64,000 nucleotides of DNA from Isoetes taiwanensis (taxonomy: Eukaryota > Streptophyta > Lycopodiopsida > Isoetales > Isoetaceae), in the NCBI GenBank assembly GCA_021234155.1, contig JAJEKV010000099.1, positions 3,253,453-3,317,452 of the forward strand, given 5' to 3'. Under the pieces are notes generated by a model. The model was not told where the DNA came from. It made no database searches and was given only the letters and a program-made list of their open reading frames with translations. The position numbers were made by a program, and so were the translations under genes. Positions within the stretch are counted from its first letter, which is position 1; each line of letters begins with the position of its first letter. Shown here one piece after another: positions 45,181 through 55,936 of the stretch.

Positions 45181-45284
45181 ATTTTAGGTTATTGTTACAC
45201 AAAACTTGCTCGATTTCCAGGTTGCTCAGAACAGTATAGGTATACATAAATTTCATAACCAACAAATGTCACGACAAATGTCAG

Positions 45285-45631
45285 ACGTCGCATGCGACGT
45301 CATGTGACATTACAGAACATAAGACACGCCAGTACGTATTTGCCACGTGTACTGCTAGGTCGCATGTGCCCTGGAATTTGACCGTTGACACGACGCCGCA
45401 TGCGGCGTGGCGCATGAACCCGTGAGACACGTCGAGACGTACTTGCCACGTGTACTGCCAGGTCGCATGTGACCTGGATTTTGACCGTTGACTATACGTC
45501 GCATGCGACGTGGTCTGAAGCGTATGACACGCCATGCGTGACGCATTTGCAGTGTATTGCCAAGTCGTAGGTGACCTGGCATGTGACCGTTGACACTACG
45601 TCGCCGGCGACGTCACGTCGCATGCGACGTT
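45285..45631. promoter_or_regulatory. Palindrome array upstream of SET gene 1
   Basis: It contains GACGTCGCATGCGACGTC, a GC-rich variant CGCCGCATGCGGCG, ACGTCGCATGCGACGT twice more and ACGTCGCCGGCGACGT, spaced 70-110 bp apart and separated by 'ccacgtgtactgc', 'aggtcgcatgtgacctgg' and 'tgaccgttgac' repeats. All carry ACGT cores, the usual target of plant bZIP factors, and TGACC/TTGAC words as for WRKY sites. The TATA box follows within 15 bp. The array could serve as promoter and as transposase-binding subterminal repeat. Confidence 0.75.
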
Positions 45632-45640
45632 AAAGATTTC

Positions 45641-45648
45641 TATATAAA
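45641..45648 (+). promoter_or_regulatory. TATA box of SET gene 1
   Basis: TATATAAA lies 108 bp before the ATG at 45756 and directly after the palindrome array; the copy in unit 2 is at 56303-56310. Confidence 0.7.
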
Positions 45649-45755
45649 CAACTTTTTCTCGGCCTTCATTGTTATTTTCTTTTTGGCTCCTCTTCCGGCC
45701 TAAGCCTTTGGTGTTCTTCTTTTTAACCATATCTTATACTTGTTGTCGCCCCTAC

Positions 45756-47433
45756 ATGGATCGCCATGGTCATCGGCATGATCGGCCTTTGGAGATGGCC
45801 AGAGACGATTGATGTTGTCTTACCACCGGGAGGTTGGATATGCGGAACCGTCACATGTAAGTTACTGATTCTTGTATTTAGTAGCCTAGACATATATAAA
45901 CTAGGAGAGGACGTGTATTGCGAGTAGTAAAAAAAAACGCAGGTGTTTTTGGTCAAGGACACGGTCGCCTCCACCTTGAGTGGAGAGGACCAGGTGTGCC
46001 AGGCCCAAACTCACCTTCATACCTTACTAAGTACAATGTAGATTACAAAATTGAGGTGTCGCGTAGTCAAGGTCATATGTCGACTTCACCTTGAGTGGAG
46101 GGGACTCTTTGTATCGGGGGCTAGCTGGCGTCTCCAAAAGATCTTTATTGAAATTGAAACTTATATAAGGGTCGTTACTTTCGGGGAAAGGGCATGGTCG
46201 GCTTCACCTTGAGTGGAGAGGACTACGTGTCCGGGCCCAATTCTGTCCATTTAGGATTTAGGGTTTAGGGTTTAGGGTTTAGGGTTTATACTACCATATA
46301 TTGTATCTATCACAGCCGTTCAAACTATTGTGCAGTATATAGTACTTACCTTTTGTAATTGGCAGAGGGACAAAATAGTTTGCGATTGTAAAAGATGTAT
46401 GGGGCTGAAGAGACGACTTAGAACGGTTGTTGAAGACCATCGATAAGATTTGGTACATTTGAACAACCCACCGGATCGATGCTTTCGTCATGGATATCGG
46501 GTTGGTATACAATTATTATTTGTTTTTTTTTTTTTTTTTAAGAGTATCTCTCGGTTCAAGTATATATTCAAGATGTTTATGATATCTAAATATGTAGGTA
46601 GATGATGCTGATGTCTCCTCCAAAATAGATGTGGATTTTTGGTTTAATGTTGTCCATAGAGGCATATGAAACCGGAAGCAAGAACCCGATTCATCAATAA
46701 TGTGGATGGGTGCCGCCAACTCCGAGTGTTCCCCTAGCGTGAAAGAACACGGAAGACACCTTTGCATGTGTCGCACATTTCCCAAGAACGTTTGGCCTCA
46801 CTGCCCGAGCGTGAAATTCCTGAAGAATTGCAAAGATTAGTCCGACCCTTTGTTAGGCACCGCAAGACATTTGGCTTGTGGCCGATGACTTACCTATCTC
46901 TATGGATCAAGAATTTGCTTATTGGGGAAAAAAGATACATCATTATGCGGAGCCGCATTTGTCCATTTGGATTCGCCTTATCTCCCAAGACGCGTATAGA
47001 AGTGGAGCGAGATACCCACATTCCATTAATGCCATATGCAGGTCCCGAGTACGATTGGAAAACTTGGCAAACTTTGACTAAATATGCTTGGCGTATGAGG
47101 ATTTATGGAATGAATTCCAATGCTACGTCGATAGCTGTGGGGGCATGTGATGAGGAGTTGAAGTTTATTGATGGTCGGGCCGGGGTTCATGGCAATATTG
47201 CGGGGTTCATCAACAGTTCTATTGACAACCGCGGAGCGATGCAATTGTGAATTTTTAGAGTGTCAAGGAGGGAGGAAGATTTTTTACAAGATCTCAGAAA
47301 AGCGAGATATATCATGATGTGTGCTATTAAAAGCATAAACATTGGAGATGAGTTATTCATCAACTATCGCTATGATAGACCTCTCCCATTTGAGATGGAA
47401 CAATGCTATTCATTTGTAAAAAAAAAGGAATAA
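45756..47433 (+). CDS. SET-domain protein, copy 1
   Basis: Three exons: 45756-45856 (MDRHGHRHDR...), 46366-46500 with a CDCKRC motif and basic KRRLRTVVEDHL, and 46598-47433. The last exon has VDDADVSSKIDVDF, SQERLASLPEREIPEELQRL, then the SET fold: IPLMPYAGPEYDW, a central helix with YAWRMRIYGMN, FIDGR, GNIAGFIN (the SAM-binding N-H-S-like motif, here N-S-S), CEFLEC, and GDELFINYRYD near the end. In known SET proteins this fold transfers methyl groups to lysines. The usual NHS has become NSS, and activity is unproven. Exon 1 has a 4-base deletion and exon 3 a one-base insertion near 47232; the second copy is intact at both points. A TATA box and palindrome array lie upstream, TNP2 downstream on the same strand. 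Confidence 0.72.
45945..46230. repeat. Triplicated intronic motif
   Basis: 'caccttgagtggag' with 'aggac' or 'gggac' occurs at about 45972, 46094 and 46206, each preceded by 'ggtc...gtcg', giving three diverged ~120-bp repeats in the first intron. The second unit holds the same three. Confidence 0.7.
46257..46288 (+). repeat. Plant telomere-type repeats in intron 1 of SET gene 1
   Basis: Four uninterrupted TTTAGGG units plus a partial one lie about 80 bp before exon 2. The same array is at 56915-56946. In Arabidopsis such telo-boxes near promoters can recruit Polycomb or telomere-binding proteins; here the role is unknown. Confidence 0.85.
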
Positions 47434-47521
47434 AGAGGTTTTTTTTTTTTTAATATGTTTTTGTCATTCGTGAGTCTATACAAATGGTTGTATGTATTTT
47501 ATACTTATTACATTATTTGAC

Positions 47522-50500
47522 ATGATGGTTAATAACGTTACTCTGTTTTAATGAACTCATTGAGCGGTCTCCATCCCGATCCATTAGTTCTAAGTTACGG
47601 GCAAAGGGAAACCTATCGTCGTGAATTTCAAGCCGAGCGCACCAATATGAAGATATTGCATACGATCAATATGAAGAGGATGAAACTATTGATCGAACCC
47701 GAGAAAGTCTTTTCGTGGCGAGCCGATGCTCGATATGTTGCACGCGCTCTTCAAGAATTACGATATTGATTTAGATGATGTCGAGGATGGTGGTGGAGAG
47801 GATATGGTAGAAGATGTGGGATACCCTTCGAGGATTGGTCGTCTCGACGATGACCCTATTGTTATCGAAGCGTAAACGCATGATTATTTCACGCATCTCG
47901 AACCTCTCGCTTTTGTCGGCGTGCACCGCTAATTCTCAATCTCCAAACCAAGTTCAAGTGGAGCAATGCAAGTGTCTCCGGTCTATTGAGGTGACATACT
48001 TATCAAGTCTTTCTATCTTACCACCATCTCCATCTTTTATCTTACCACTCTTAGATGCATGAGGTTATTGCACGAGAAGATCCTTCGAGAGAAGAACAAT
48101 ATGCCTAAAGCCGGATCTCAAGTTAAGAAAATGATTCAAGCTTAGGCCTTGGTTATAAAGTCATACATGCATGTCCAAATGATTGTATGATCTTCTATCC
48201 CCTCGCCGAGCATGAGAAGTCCACTCATTGTCTCAGTATGTAATGAACCGAGATACCGGAATGACCTAAAGGGAAAACGGTACCTCGGAAGGTTATTCGA
48301 CACTTTCCAATAATCCCAAGGTATATGCATCACCACTTCTTACAAATAGTTGTAAATTCACTTATTTTCGGTACTTATATGTTGCCTATAATTTATTCTA
48401 TAGGTTAAAGTTGATGTTCCGTTGCAAGACATTGGCTAGCCTAATGGACTTCACGGCTACACATGCATCTAGTGATGATGTGATGCGAGTCCCCCGGCGG
48501 CAGTCGCGGCTTGGAAGCATGTCGATGCGACATGGCGACTTTGAAAAAGAACCACGTACGCGTGCGTTTGGGCACGGCCACCGATGGCGTAAACCCATAT
48601 GGTACACAATCATTTGCATGGTCTACATGGCGAGTGATGATAGTGAACTACAACATACCCCCATGGTTGTTGATGAAGAGTGGGCACATTATGATGACTA
48701 TTGATACGGAAGAAAAAAACCAAGTAATTTAGATGTGTACCTAAGAATAATTGTGGATGAGTTACTCCCTTTGTGGAACACGGTATTCAGTCTCACGATG
48801 CCCATAAAAATGACGTTTTTAATCTTAGAGGTATACTATTGTGGACTATGCATGACTTTCCTGGGTTTGCCGAGTGTTCTGGGTTTAAGACATCGGGGCA
48901 CTTCCCTTGCATGATATGTGGGGAAAAGTTGCAGCACCGTCACTCTAAGCATCTGAAGAAAGTAGTATACGAGGGTTTTAGGAAGTATTTGCCGCTCACG
49001 CACCCCTTCAGAAAGCAGCGTGCACAATTCGGTGGCACTGTAGACTATACAGAACCACCAAGCAGAATTACCATACGAGAATGGGGTGAGCGTTGGGATA
49101 AGAAGGAAGAGGAGGAAAATCCGCAAGGGGAAATCCGTAGGGGGCACTGCGGTGAGGAGCTCGTGAATCCAGACCTAGGCGGTGAGGATGAGGAATTATA
49201 CAAATGGTGGCGAGGAAGCCGGAGGAGGAAGTCTTTATTGCCAATATGAAAAGGAAGTTTTTTATAGACTACTATATTGGACCGACCTATTGATTCAACA
49301 CCTTTTAGACCCGATGCATATCTTCAAGAACGGGAAACTCTTTATGGAAGCATGTATTTGGTCAAAAAAGACACAACAAATGCCAAGATGGACCTTAAGG
49401 TAAGTAATACAAAGAAAGAGGCATGGATCCGAGGTGAAGGGCAACCACTTCCTCCGGCAAAATGGGTTATTGCTAGGGCTGATCATCGAGCTATTTATGA
49501 TGATTTAAGGGCCCTTAGAACACCAACTGGTTACATGCAATCATTGCGAACCGCATTCACAAGTAGTGGGGAGCTGGACCTGGTTTAAAGTCCCATGGTG
49601 GCATAAGTTCTTGCATGTAAGCAATTGAAGTCCACATATATATGCACTACTATAAAATGTAACCCATAACTTATATTTGGTGTTTGGATCATGCAGTTCT
49701 TCATGCCCACGACCTTTAGGGGAGTTTTAGACAAGGGACCATTGGAGGCAATAAGTGCCCTATCAAAGGTCATAAGGTTGTTACCCATGTTGATTTAGTG
49801 GTCCCCATCTATTTTATTTGTGGCTAAAGTTTTTGTTTTGGACCTCATAGGTGGATGTGTAAAAAACTATACTTAGAAAGACGAAATTGAAGAGATGAAA
49901 GTGAAAATGGCGAGAGGCATGTTGCTTGTTGGAGAAGGAGTTTCCACGAGCTTTCTTGTGATCAAACCCATCTTTTGGTACATCTTATTGAGGAAGTGGA
50001 GCTCATGGAACTGTACATGCGGATGGATGTTTTTCTTGGAAAGGTTTATGAAGGTATTGAAGGATATGGTGCGTCAAAGAGCACGTCCCCGAAGGTAGTA
50101 TGGCGAGAGGGATGGCTTTGCGAAAAGAGTCACTTTTCTATATGACGAATATATTTCGCCGTACATCCGGATGCACCTCGCTTATGGAGTGATGAAGGGG
50201 ACGAAGATTGTGGGGGTAGTGGCGAAGGCAATGGTATGCAGAAGTTATTTCCGCCTGATATGATCATTAAGGTTAATCAATTTCTTCTTTACAATTACCC
50301 GCACCAATGGCAAAATGGATTGCTCGTTATGAGAACGCAAAGGAAGAAATGGAAGAGAAGAGGCATGAATGGAGACGACATAATAGACGAGCCCCGTACC
50401 CTGATGGATATGAACCCTTGCTGGACAAGATGGAAAGAGAATGGGTACTACAGGCTTTGACCGATGCATATCACAAGGGGGAGTATATTACAGCTACGGA

Positions 50501-51301
50501 ATGGGCATACGCACAAGGTGTCATGAAAAAGGTAGTTGCAACAAATTATGTTGATGTCGAAATCGAGTATTTTCTTTTGATGTTATTGTATCTATTGACA
50601 TTAATGGTGCTTTTGACAGTATATATCTTACTCCTCGATATGGTGGCATGGGACCCACTATCGTGTGAGTTCTCTTGACATACACAGGAAGACTTGTGAC
50701 TGCGGAGTCATGGCATCATTCACGATGGAGTTTCAATCAAGTGTCGCCGATCGTAATCGTCAGGAAGCCACCTGTGATTGGGTCGGGAGGTTAAAGACTA
50801 TAATGGAGGTGGAAGTTTGTGGCAATTTTAAGACCTTCATATTCGATGTCGATTGGTTTGACCTTCAATTAAGGGGGGCCAGGCCTACAGTAAAGTATGA
50901 TAGAACAAGTGGCTTTTTCGCTGTCAACTCTAGCAAGATGTACCCGGTAGTGAGACGCTTGTCCTTCCGGATAACCGTGAACAGTACACACATACACATA
51001 TCCACTTCAAAATTTAGACCATCAATATCAATCTCACGTCCAAACTTCTTTGACCATTTTTTTTTTCTTTACCGATCGACAAGACCCAACATGGTGGTTT
51101 ATCATACAAACTACACCGGGGACGCCCAATATTCCAAGGTGTTGTGCTAGAGGAGTCAATAACGTCTCAAGAGCCCCTCCGCGCGGATCAAGGCATTCAA
51201 ACTCACAGGAAAACGAGCATCAAGAGGTTGGACCACCAGCTCTCATGCAAAGATCTTACACGAGCAATTCCACGAAATCTGGATGTACTCGGGCATTTTA
51301 A
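47522..51301 (+). pseudogene. CACTA (En/Spm) TNP2 transposase, copy 1
   Basis: Plus-strand blocks follow the TNP2 order: QSPNQVQVEQC region after a Glu/Asp-rich N-terminus, NDCMIFYPLAE region, then after an intron (48321-48402) RCKTLASLMDF, DDVMRVP, ATDGVNPYGTQSFAWSTW, MIVNYNIPPWLLMKSGH, YDAHKNDVFNLRG, LLWTMHDFPGFAECSG, CMICGEK, HRHSKHLKKVVY, KYLPLTHPFRK, LLDPMHIFKNG, GQPLPPAKWV, then FFMPTTFRGVLDKGPLEAIS, RPRRKV-like EGSMA, EWAYAQG, CGNFKTFIFDVDWFDL and RQDPTWWFI. This spans the N-terminal domain, DDE core and C-terminal extension. Introns at about 49617-49695 and others are likely. Several frameshifts remain. It catalyses cut-and-paste transposition in CACTA elements. Copy 2 lacks the catalytic half. 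Confidence 0.85.
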
Positions 51302-51811
51302 TACAAATGTTGGCAATGCTAACAATGACGACTCCTAGTTAGCACCTAGAGGAGACGATCATTAAATTCTATATGTCAAATATTATGCACATCCTCAGTG
51401 CAATCCTTCTGATAGGCTATGTCTATTGGTCTTCGTGGTGCAATAAAACCCATTCAATTCAATTCTTTTTCTCTCCCCTTTTTGGTATACATTATATCGG
51501 AGGAATAAAGAACGGCTGGAACATGGGCTCAAAGAAGCCACATAGGCTCAAGCATTGCCTCTAGACTAGAACATGCAAAGTGGTATCTTAGTTACTTCCG
51601 ATTTTCTCTAACCTTAAACCAGTGCCACCACCAAGTTAACCTGATCATTGCTTAATTTGATGCTATCCACTAGCTTTCTGTTGTGGATCACTCCTCTACC
51701 TTTCAAACAGATAATAATAATGGTATTTTGTAGGGTGAACAAGTCCAAATACATAGAGTGAAGCATGAGGAGCCTACAGACGTTGAACGTGTAGGCGTTG
51801 CATTTCCCTTA

Positions 51812-52260
51812 GGGTCGAACATGCTACCTAGGTTCAAACAAGCCTCTTAGGCTCAAGCATTGTCTAGGCTCAAACATGCCCCAGTATCAAACATGTACAC
51901 AACAAAAATAAAAATAGTTAAACGACGTCGCTATAACAAAATACGTCGCATGCGACGTATTGAAGCACAATTTCATTATAATGGGAAAATTTTTAGTAAA
52001 CTGGAATTTTTTTATTATGGGGGTTGTATAGACCTTATGCAGGGGTTGTATACACGTGTACAGTACCCTGTATCATAGACCTTATGCAGGGGTTCTATAC
52101 ACGTGCAGTACCCGTGTATCATACATACATGAATATTTAGAGAACATAATAACACGATATCATATACCAACTTCCAAACACAATAGAGACCAAAGTATGA
52201 ACTATGTATGTCCCTAGTAACCTTCCCCTGGTTCCTAACCCTTCCCCTTCCCCTTTCCCT
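51812..52260. other. Right-side spacer with ACGT palindrome
   Basis: It holds repeated 'ggctcaagcattgtctaggc'-like words and, at 51941-51960, TACGTCGCATGCGACGTA, the same palindrome as in the promoter array, followed by duplicated 'agaccttatgcaggggtt' words. A motif shared between both flanks of the SET-TNP2 pair is what subterminal repeats of a CACTA element would look like. Copy in unit 2: 59470-59921. Confidence 0.5.
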
Positions 52261-52828
52261 TCACCTGCGAGGTCTAACCCACGCAACATCTGGGTTAGGA
52301 GTCAAGAGCTCACGCTCATCCCATGCTGATTCTTCCCACCATATGGGGTACCTAGTCATTAGAAAAAGTAATTCCACAGGATAATACTCACGGAAGAAGA
52401 GCGGACCCAACTCCACAAAACCGTTGTACTCATTGTAGTACACCCTAATAAGGCCATACATCTGTCCCTTACAAATTTCATGAATGAACTCTGATATGTA
52501 TGCATCCAGAGAGTGTGCTAAATATCCAAAGACGAAGAAGAGGCCTCAATTGTCGTAGCATCTCGCCCGAGATAAGGAGGGGTTCAAGCATTCCCCTCAT
52601 TGCAAGTCTCCTATAACATTGGGATGGATTAATTTCCATCGGTGGCTCATGACCACAATCAAATCGCTCCGAATGAAGTTGATCAACTCCATTGTAAGCT
52701 CCTTGGTGGGACTGTGGGCGCAACCTCCCACCAAGAAATGGTCCCATAGCTCATCCATTCCAGGCCACGTAATGCCCGGGGCATGCTTGCAGGCCTTCGA
52801 GTAGAGGAGGAGGATTGGGTCCAATCAT
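52261..52828 (-). pseudogene. Unknown Trp/Tyr-rich protein, copy 1
   Basis: Minus-strand ATG at 52828 (MIGPNPP). The frame continues in pieces with MDELWDHFL, SPTKELTMELINFI and LAMRGMLEP, then after a frame change MYGLIRVYYNEYNGFVELG, RYPIWWEESAWDERELL and RPRR with a stop at 52261, giving about 190 residues. The same gene is at 59922-60495. Conserved codons across two copies with breaks at different places argue for a real gene. No family is recognised; it might be a second element-encoded factor. Confidence 0.5.
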
Positions 52829-52849
52829 TTGCAAAAGCAAGCAAGGATC

Positions 52850-53372
52850 ACCGACGGAGCAAGGAACACTGAGCGAGCAAGTAGCAAGTTCAAGAGCAAG
52901 CAACAAGATCAAGTAGCGTGGAGCACGGGAATGAAGTAGCAAGGAACAAGGATCAAGATCAAGTAGCAAGATGCAATGAACAAGGAAGATCAAGTAGCAA
53001 GAAGATCAAGGAACAAGGAAGATCAAGGAGCAAGAAGCAAGGATCAAGATCAAGTAGCAAGGAACAAGATCAAGTAGCAAGATCAAGAGCAAGGAACAAG
53101 ATCAAGTAGGAAGGAGCACGGAATGAAGTAGCAAGGAACAAGGATCAAGATCAAGTAGCAAAGTAGCAAGATCAAGAGCAAGGAACAAGATCAAGTAGGA
53201 AGGAGCACGGAATGAAGTAGCAAGGAACAAGGATCAAGATCAAGTAGCGAAGCAATGAACAAGGAAGATCAAGTAGCAAGAAGATCAAGGAACAAGGAAG
53301 ATCAAGTAGCAAGAAGATCAAGGAACAAGGAAGATGAAGGAGCAAGAAGCAAGGATGAAAAGTGAGAAGTGA
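52850..53372. repeat. AAGATCAAGTAGCAAG minisatellite, copy 1
   Basis: A purine-rich minisatellite of variable units ('gatcaagtagcaag', 'gaacaaggaagatcaag', 'aaggagcacggaatgaag') with a higher-order period of about 110-130 bp. The matching block in unit 2 is 60515-61035. It lies between the divergently transcribed unknown gene and the small ORF. Confidence 0.85.
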
Positions 53373-53399
53373 AAACAAGGTAAAAGAATTTATAGCTAC

Positions 53400-53525
53400 T
53401 TAATCCAATAATGTTGAAGTATAATACCAATAATGTTGAAGTATAATACCAATAATGCCGACGATAATACCAATAATGCTCACGATAATACCAATAATGC
53501 TGAAGTATTATACCAATAATTCTAT
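53400..53525. repeat. 22-24-bp AT-rich tandem repeat, copy 1
   Basis: 'ccaataatgttgaagtataata' is repeated about five times with variants, just before the TATA box of the small ORF. Copy 2: 61066-61192. Confidence 0.85.
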
Positions 53526-53570
53526 AACGACTATAAAAAGCAGCTCCATTCGGTAAGTCATTCATCTCCC

Positions 53571-53815
53571 ATGGCTTATAATATTTATGATGATCGGTTT
53601 GAGACCATTCTTTGCTCCATGAGCTACAATGATATTAATCGCTGCATACATAAAGGTGTTAATTTGGATCCTTACTTACAATCCAAATCCAAAGCGAAGG
53701 TCGTGAGTGTGATTGCCCCCGGCCTTACTCGTGTTGTGATCCATCTTCTTTGGGTTCCCTGAGCCATGCCTACGAAATGAATGCGATCACAATAGCAGGG
53801 ATTGATGATGAGTGA
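53571..53815 (+). CDS. Small ORF with own TATA box, copy 1
   Basis: 'actataaaaagcagc' at 53530 is a TATA box about 35 bp before ATG 53571. The product starts MAYNIYDDRFETILCSMSYN and continues to VVIHLLWVP, where a TGA interrupts; in unit 2 the frame continues from WVPERHAYELNAI to GIDDE and a stop. The full product would be about 80 residues. It is unrecognised. The promoter, the conserved ORF in both units and the complementary breaks support a real small gene. Confidence 0.45.
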
Positions 53816-54024
53816 ATCATCGACTCTATAATGCCATCAATAATATGTGCATCTAAATTATATGTATGCCATCAATAATGTGTGCATCAGATGTAATGAT
53901 GTGTATTAAACACCTATTATAATAGATGTAAGGATGTTAGTATAAGCATAAATTAGGATGTATCGACAACGTATTAATTGTCCAAAATGCTTAAGTATTA
54001 TAGCAAAAGAAATTACATACATGA
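53816..54024. other. Spacer
   Basis: Short repeat 'atgccatcaataatatgtgcatc' twice; otherwise nothing seen. Confidence 0.4.
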
Positions 54025-55144
54025 TTATCGAGAACATGACTGAGATTGAGAGCTTTTAGCTAATGCTATGTCCCCCCACATGTCAACAATGTATTTTGGA
54101 ATCTGAACAGCCTTTCTTGGTCTTTTGCCATTTGCATCCCATGCATAATGTATGGCATCTAACTTCTCATACCTTGATGGATCTAATGGATTGGGTCGCC
54201 AACGTTTAGTTAAGCAACCTGTATAGTCACGACCAACAGGCATCCACCATGATACATAAATGTGACCATAATTGGTAGACTCTGGATCTAGGATGGCATC
54301 TTCTTCTCGTAAAGCCCAACCACGTTGGAGTTTCATCGATCTCCGTGTCGGACTAAAAACAAACATACCTTTTCGTAACATGTGCATGAGGATCGAACTC
54401 ATCCATAGGCAACCTTTGGACGCCCATCTGGCTGGCCCACAATATGTAGGCAAAGGTCTTACAAGCACAACGGCTTCATCGACCTCTGGAGTAAATGCAG
54501 CTTGTAGAGGTTCTTGCCTTGTACGCAACCAAAAGTTATCATTTTGAGGTCGTCCTGGAGATACATCTTCCAAACACAAAAGAATCTCGTTCCAGTAATC
54601 CATAGTTGCTTTGTACTGTCGTGCAAACACACTATCTTCTTGATTTTTGCGTATGAATTCCATAATGCTATGTACTTGTCGATGTCTGAGCCAGCCGGGA
54701 GATCTTTCAACGTCTTCCTTGGAGGGATATTTTTAGGCACCCCTGTTGGTAACGTTGGCTCACCATTTTCATCCTCCTCCCACATTCTTATTCCATTTTC
54801 TGGAATCCACTCTTTATGGGTTGGCCGCATCTTATATTGCATAATGGGCCATTTCCCATCCATTTTAAATCGGAATAGCAATGGCTCGGTATGGCCTGTT
54901 AGACGTTGGCCCTTATCAGGGATATATCCCTTGACAAAGCCTTTCCAATCTGGAACTTCATCCACAAAATATGGAACAGGAGACTTTGCATTGCACTTGC
55001 TAAACAAGTAAAGCAACTCAGGCAAAGTTAGAGCATCCGATGAACTCATTAACGTCAAAAAGTTCCCAAACAATGCATCAATATCGTCATGAGTGTGCCC
55101 AACGATCATGAAGCCAACCTGAATCTCATCGAATACCTTAAGCC
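54025..55144 (-). pseudogene. DUF7869 transposase-like protein, C-terminal part, copy 1
   Basis: Minus-strand frames from 55144: FDEIQVGFMIVGHTHDDIDA with LFGNFLTLMSS, then PELLYLFSKCNAKSP, FRFKMDGKWPIMQYK, MRPTHKEWIPENG, EDSVFARQYKATMDYW, TNYGHIYVSWWMP and QIPKYIVDMWGDIAL to a stop at 54025. GHTHDDID is the signature of DUF7869 proteins, which occur in animals, algae and oomycetes with transposon-like N-termini. The gene is cut at the duplication junction (55144), so the N-terminal half is missing here; the right-hand copy retains it. Confidence 0.8.
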
Positions 55145-55227
55145 TGACTTATGTATATAAGCATGATGTAGAATACAAAACACTGGATATATGATATGAT
55201 ATAGATTTCTGAAATCAGTTTTTCAAA

Positions 55228-55840
55228 ATGGAATTTGAAGATAAAAATATGAAGAAGATGAATATGATCAGGATGGATATCAAGAAGATGAATGCCACGA
55301 TGAATAAGGATATGACAATAATATTGCTTGTTTTAATTTATATAGGCCTATTTGTGCTATGGGTATTTTGAAAAAGCAGATGAATTTAGTGATGGACATG
55401 GAGTTGGAGATGGTTGATCCAGAATTTTTTGAGCTCATAATTTAGCTTCTGGTTGATCCAGAGAAAGAGAAAAAAGAAGGAATTAGAAATGACATATGGA
55501 TTTACCCGTAGAATTTCTACAACGAGAAGATTGGGTAGTCAAAAAGTGGGACTCCCATATCCTCAGTCCAACATCTTTAGAGAAGCAACAAAATGCAATC
55601 TGAATGAGGAACTTGGTGTCCAGCATAGTGGGAGAACTGCTTCTGACGACTCCTTGCAAATCCAAGGCATTAATGTCCCATGTGTCAAAGCGTCTGATCA
55701 AAATTTGCCTAAAAAACGCCATCGCCCACCTGGCATCGTCACGACAAATGTCACGGCAAATGTCAGACCTGTCACGCAATTTGCTCTGTGATGCAGCTAA
55801 TCAAGCTATGTTCAAGTGTTTTGAGGTATGCAGATTTTAG
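55228..55840 (+). other. Upstream coding-like region of unit 2
   Basis: Copy of 44577-45180. Here one frame runs 112 codons (55453-55791) and includes RTASDDSLQIQGINVP and NLPKKRHRPPG, a possible nuclear localisation signal; another runs from 55604 to 55840. Differences from unit 1 lie mostly at CAG/CTG words. Confidence 0.35.
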
Positions 55841-55936
55841 GTTATTGTTACACAAAACTTGCTCAGATTTCAGGTTGCTCAGAACAGTATAGGTATACAT
55901 AAATTTCATAACCAACAAATGTCACGACAAATGTCA

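Larger units (their letters stand above)
44490..55144. repeat. Tandem duplication unit 1 (10.65 kb)
   Basis: It runs from 'cttatgtatataagcatgat' near 44497 to 'cgaataccttaagcc' at 55144 and is directly followed by the second unit that starts with the same sequence at about 55148. Gene order: upstream acidic frames, palindrome array, SET gene, TNP2 gene, unknown minus gene, minisatellite, small ORF, DUF7869 C-terminus. Confidence 0.92.

Noticed and set aside
45281-45582. Minus-strand open frames over the palindrome array
   Set aside because: Composition follows the CpG palindromes and the frames differ between the two units.
46257-46288. Chromosome end
   Set aside because: Only four TTTAGGG units, located within an intron and repeated in the duplicate; an interstitial motif, not a telomere.
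46366-46500. CDCKRC exon as the N-terminal domain of TNP2
   Set aside because: It resembles the transposase-associated zinc domain, but splice phases join it to the SET exon, and TNP2 has its own ATG after the SET stop codon.
52918-53378. Open frames across the purine minisatellite (Ser/Lys-rich on plus, Leu/Cys-rich on minus)
   Set aside because: Coding impression is produced by the repeat in both strands and shifts between the two units.
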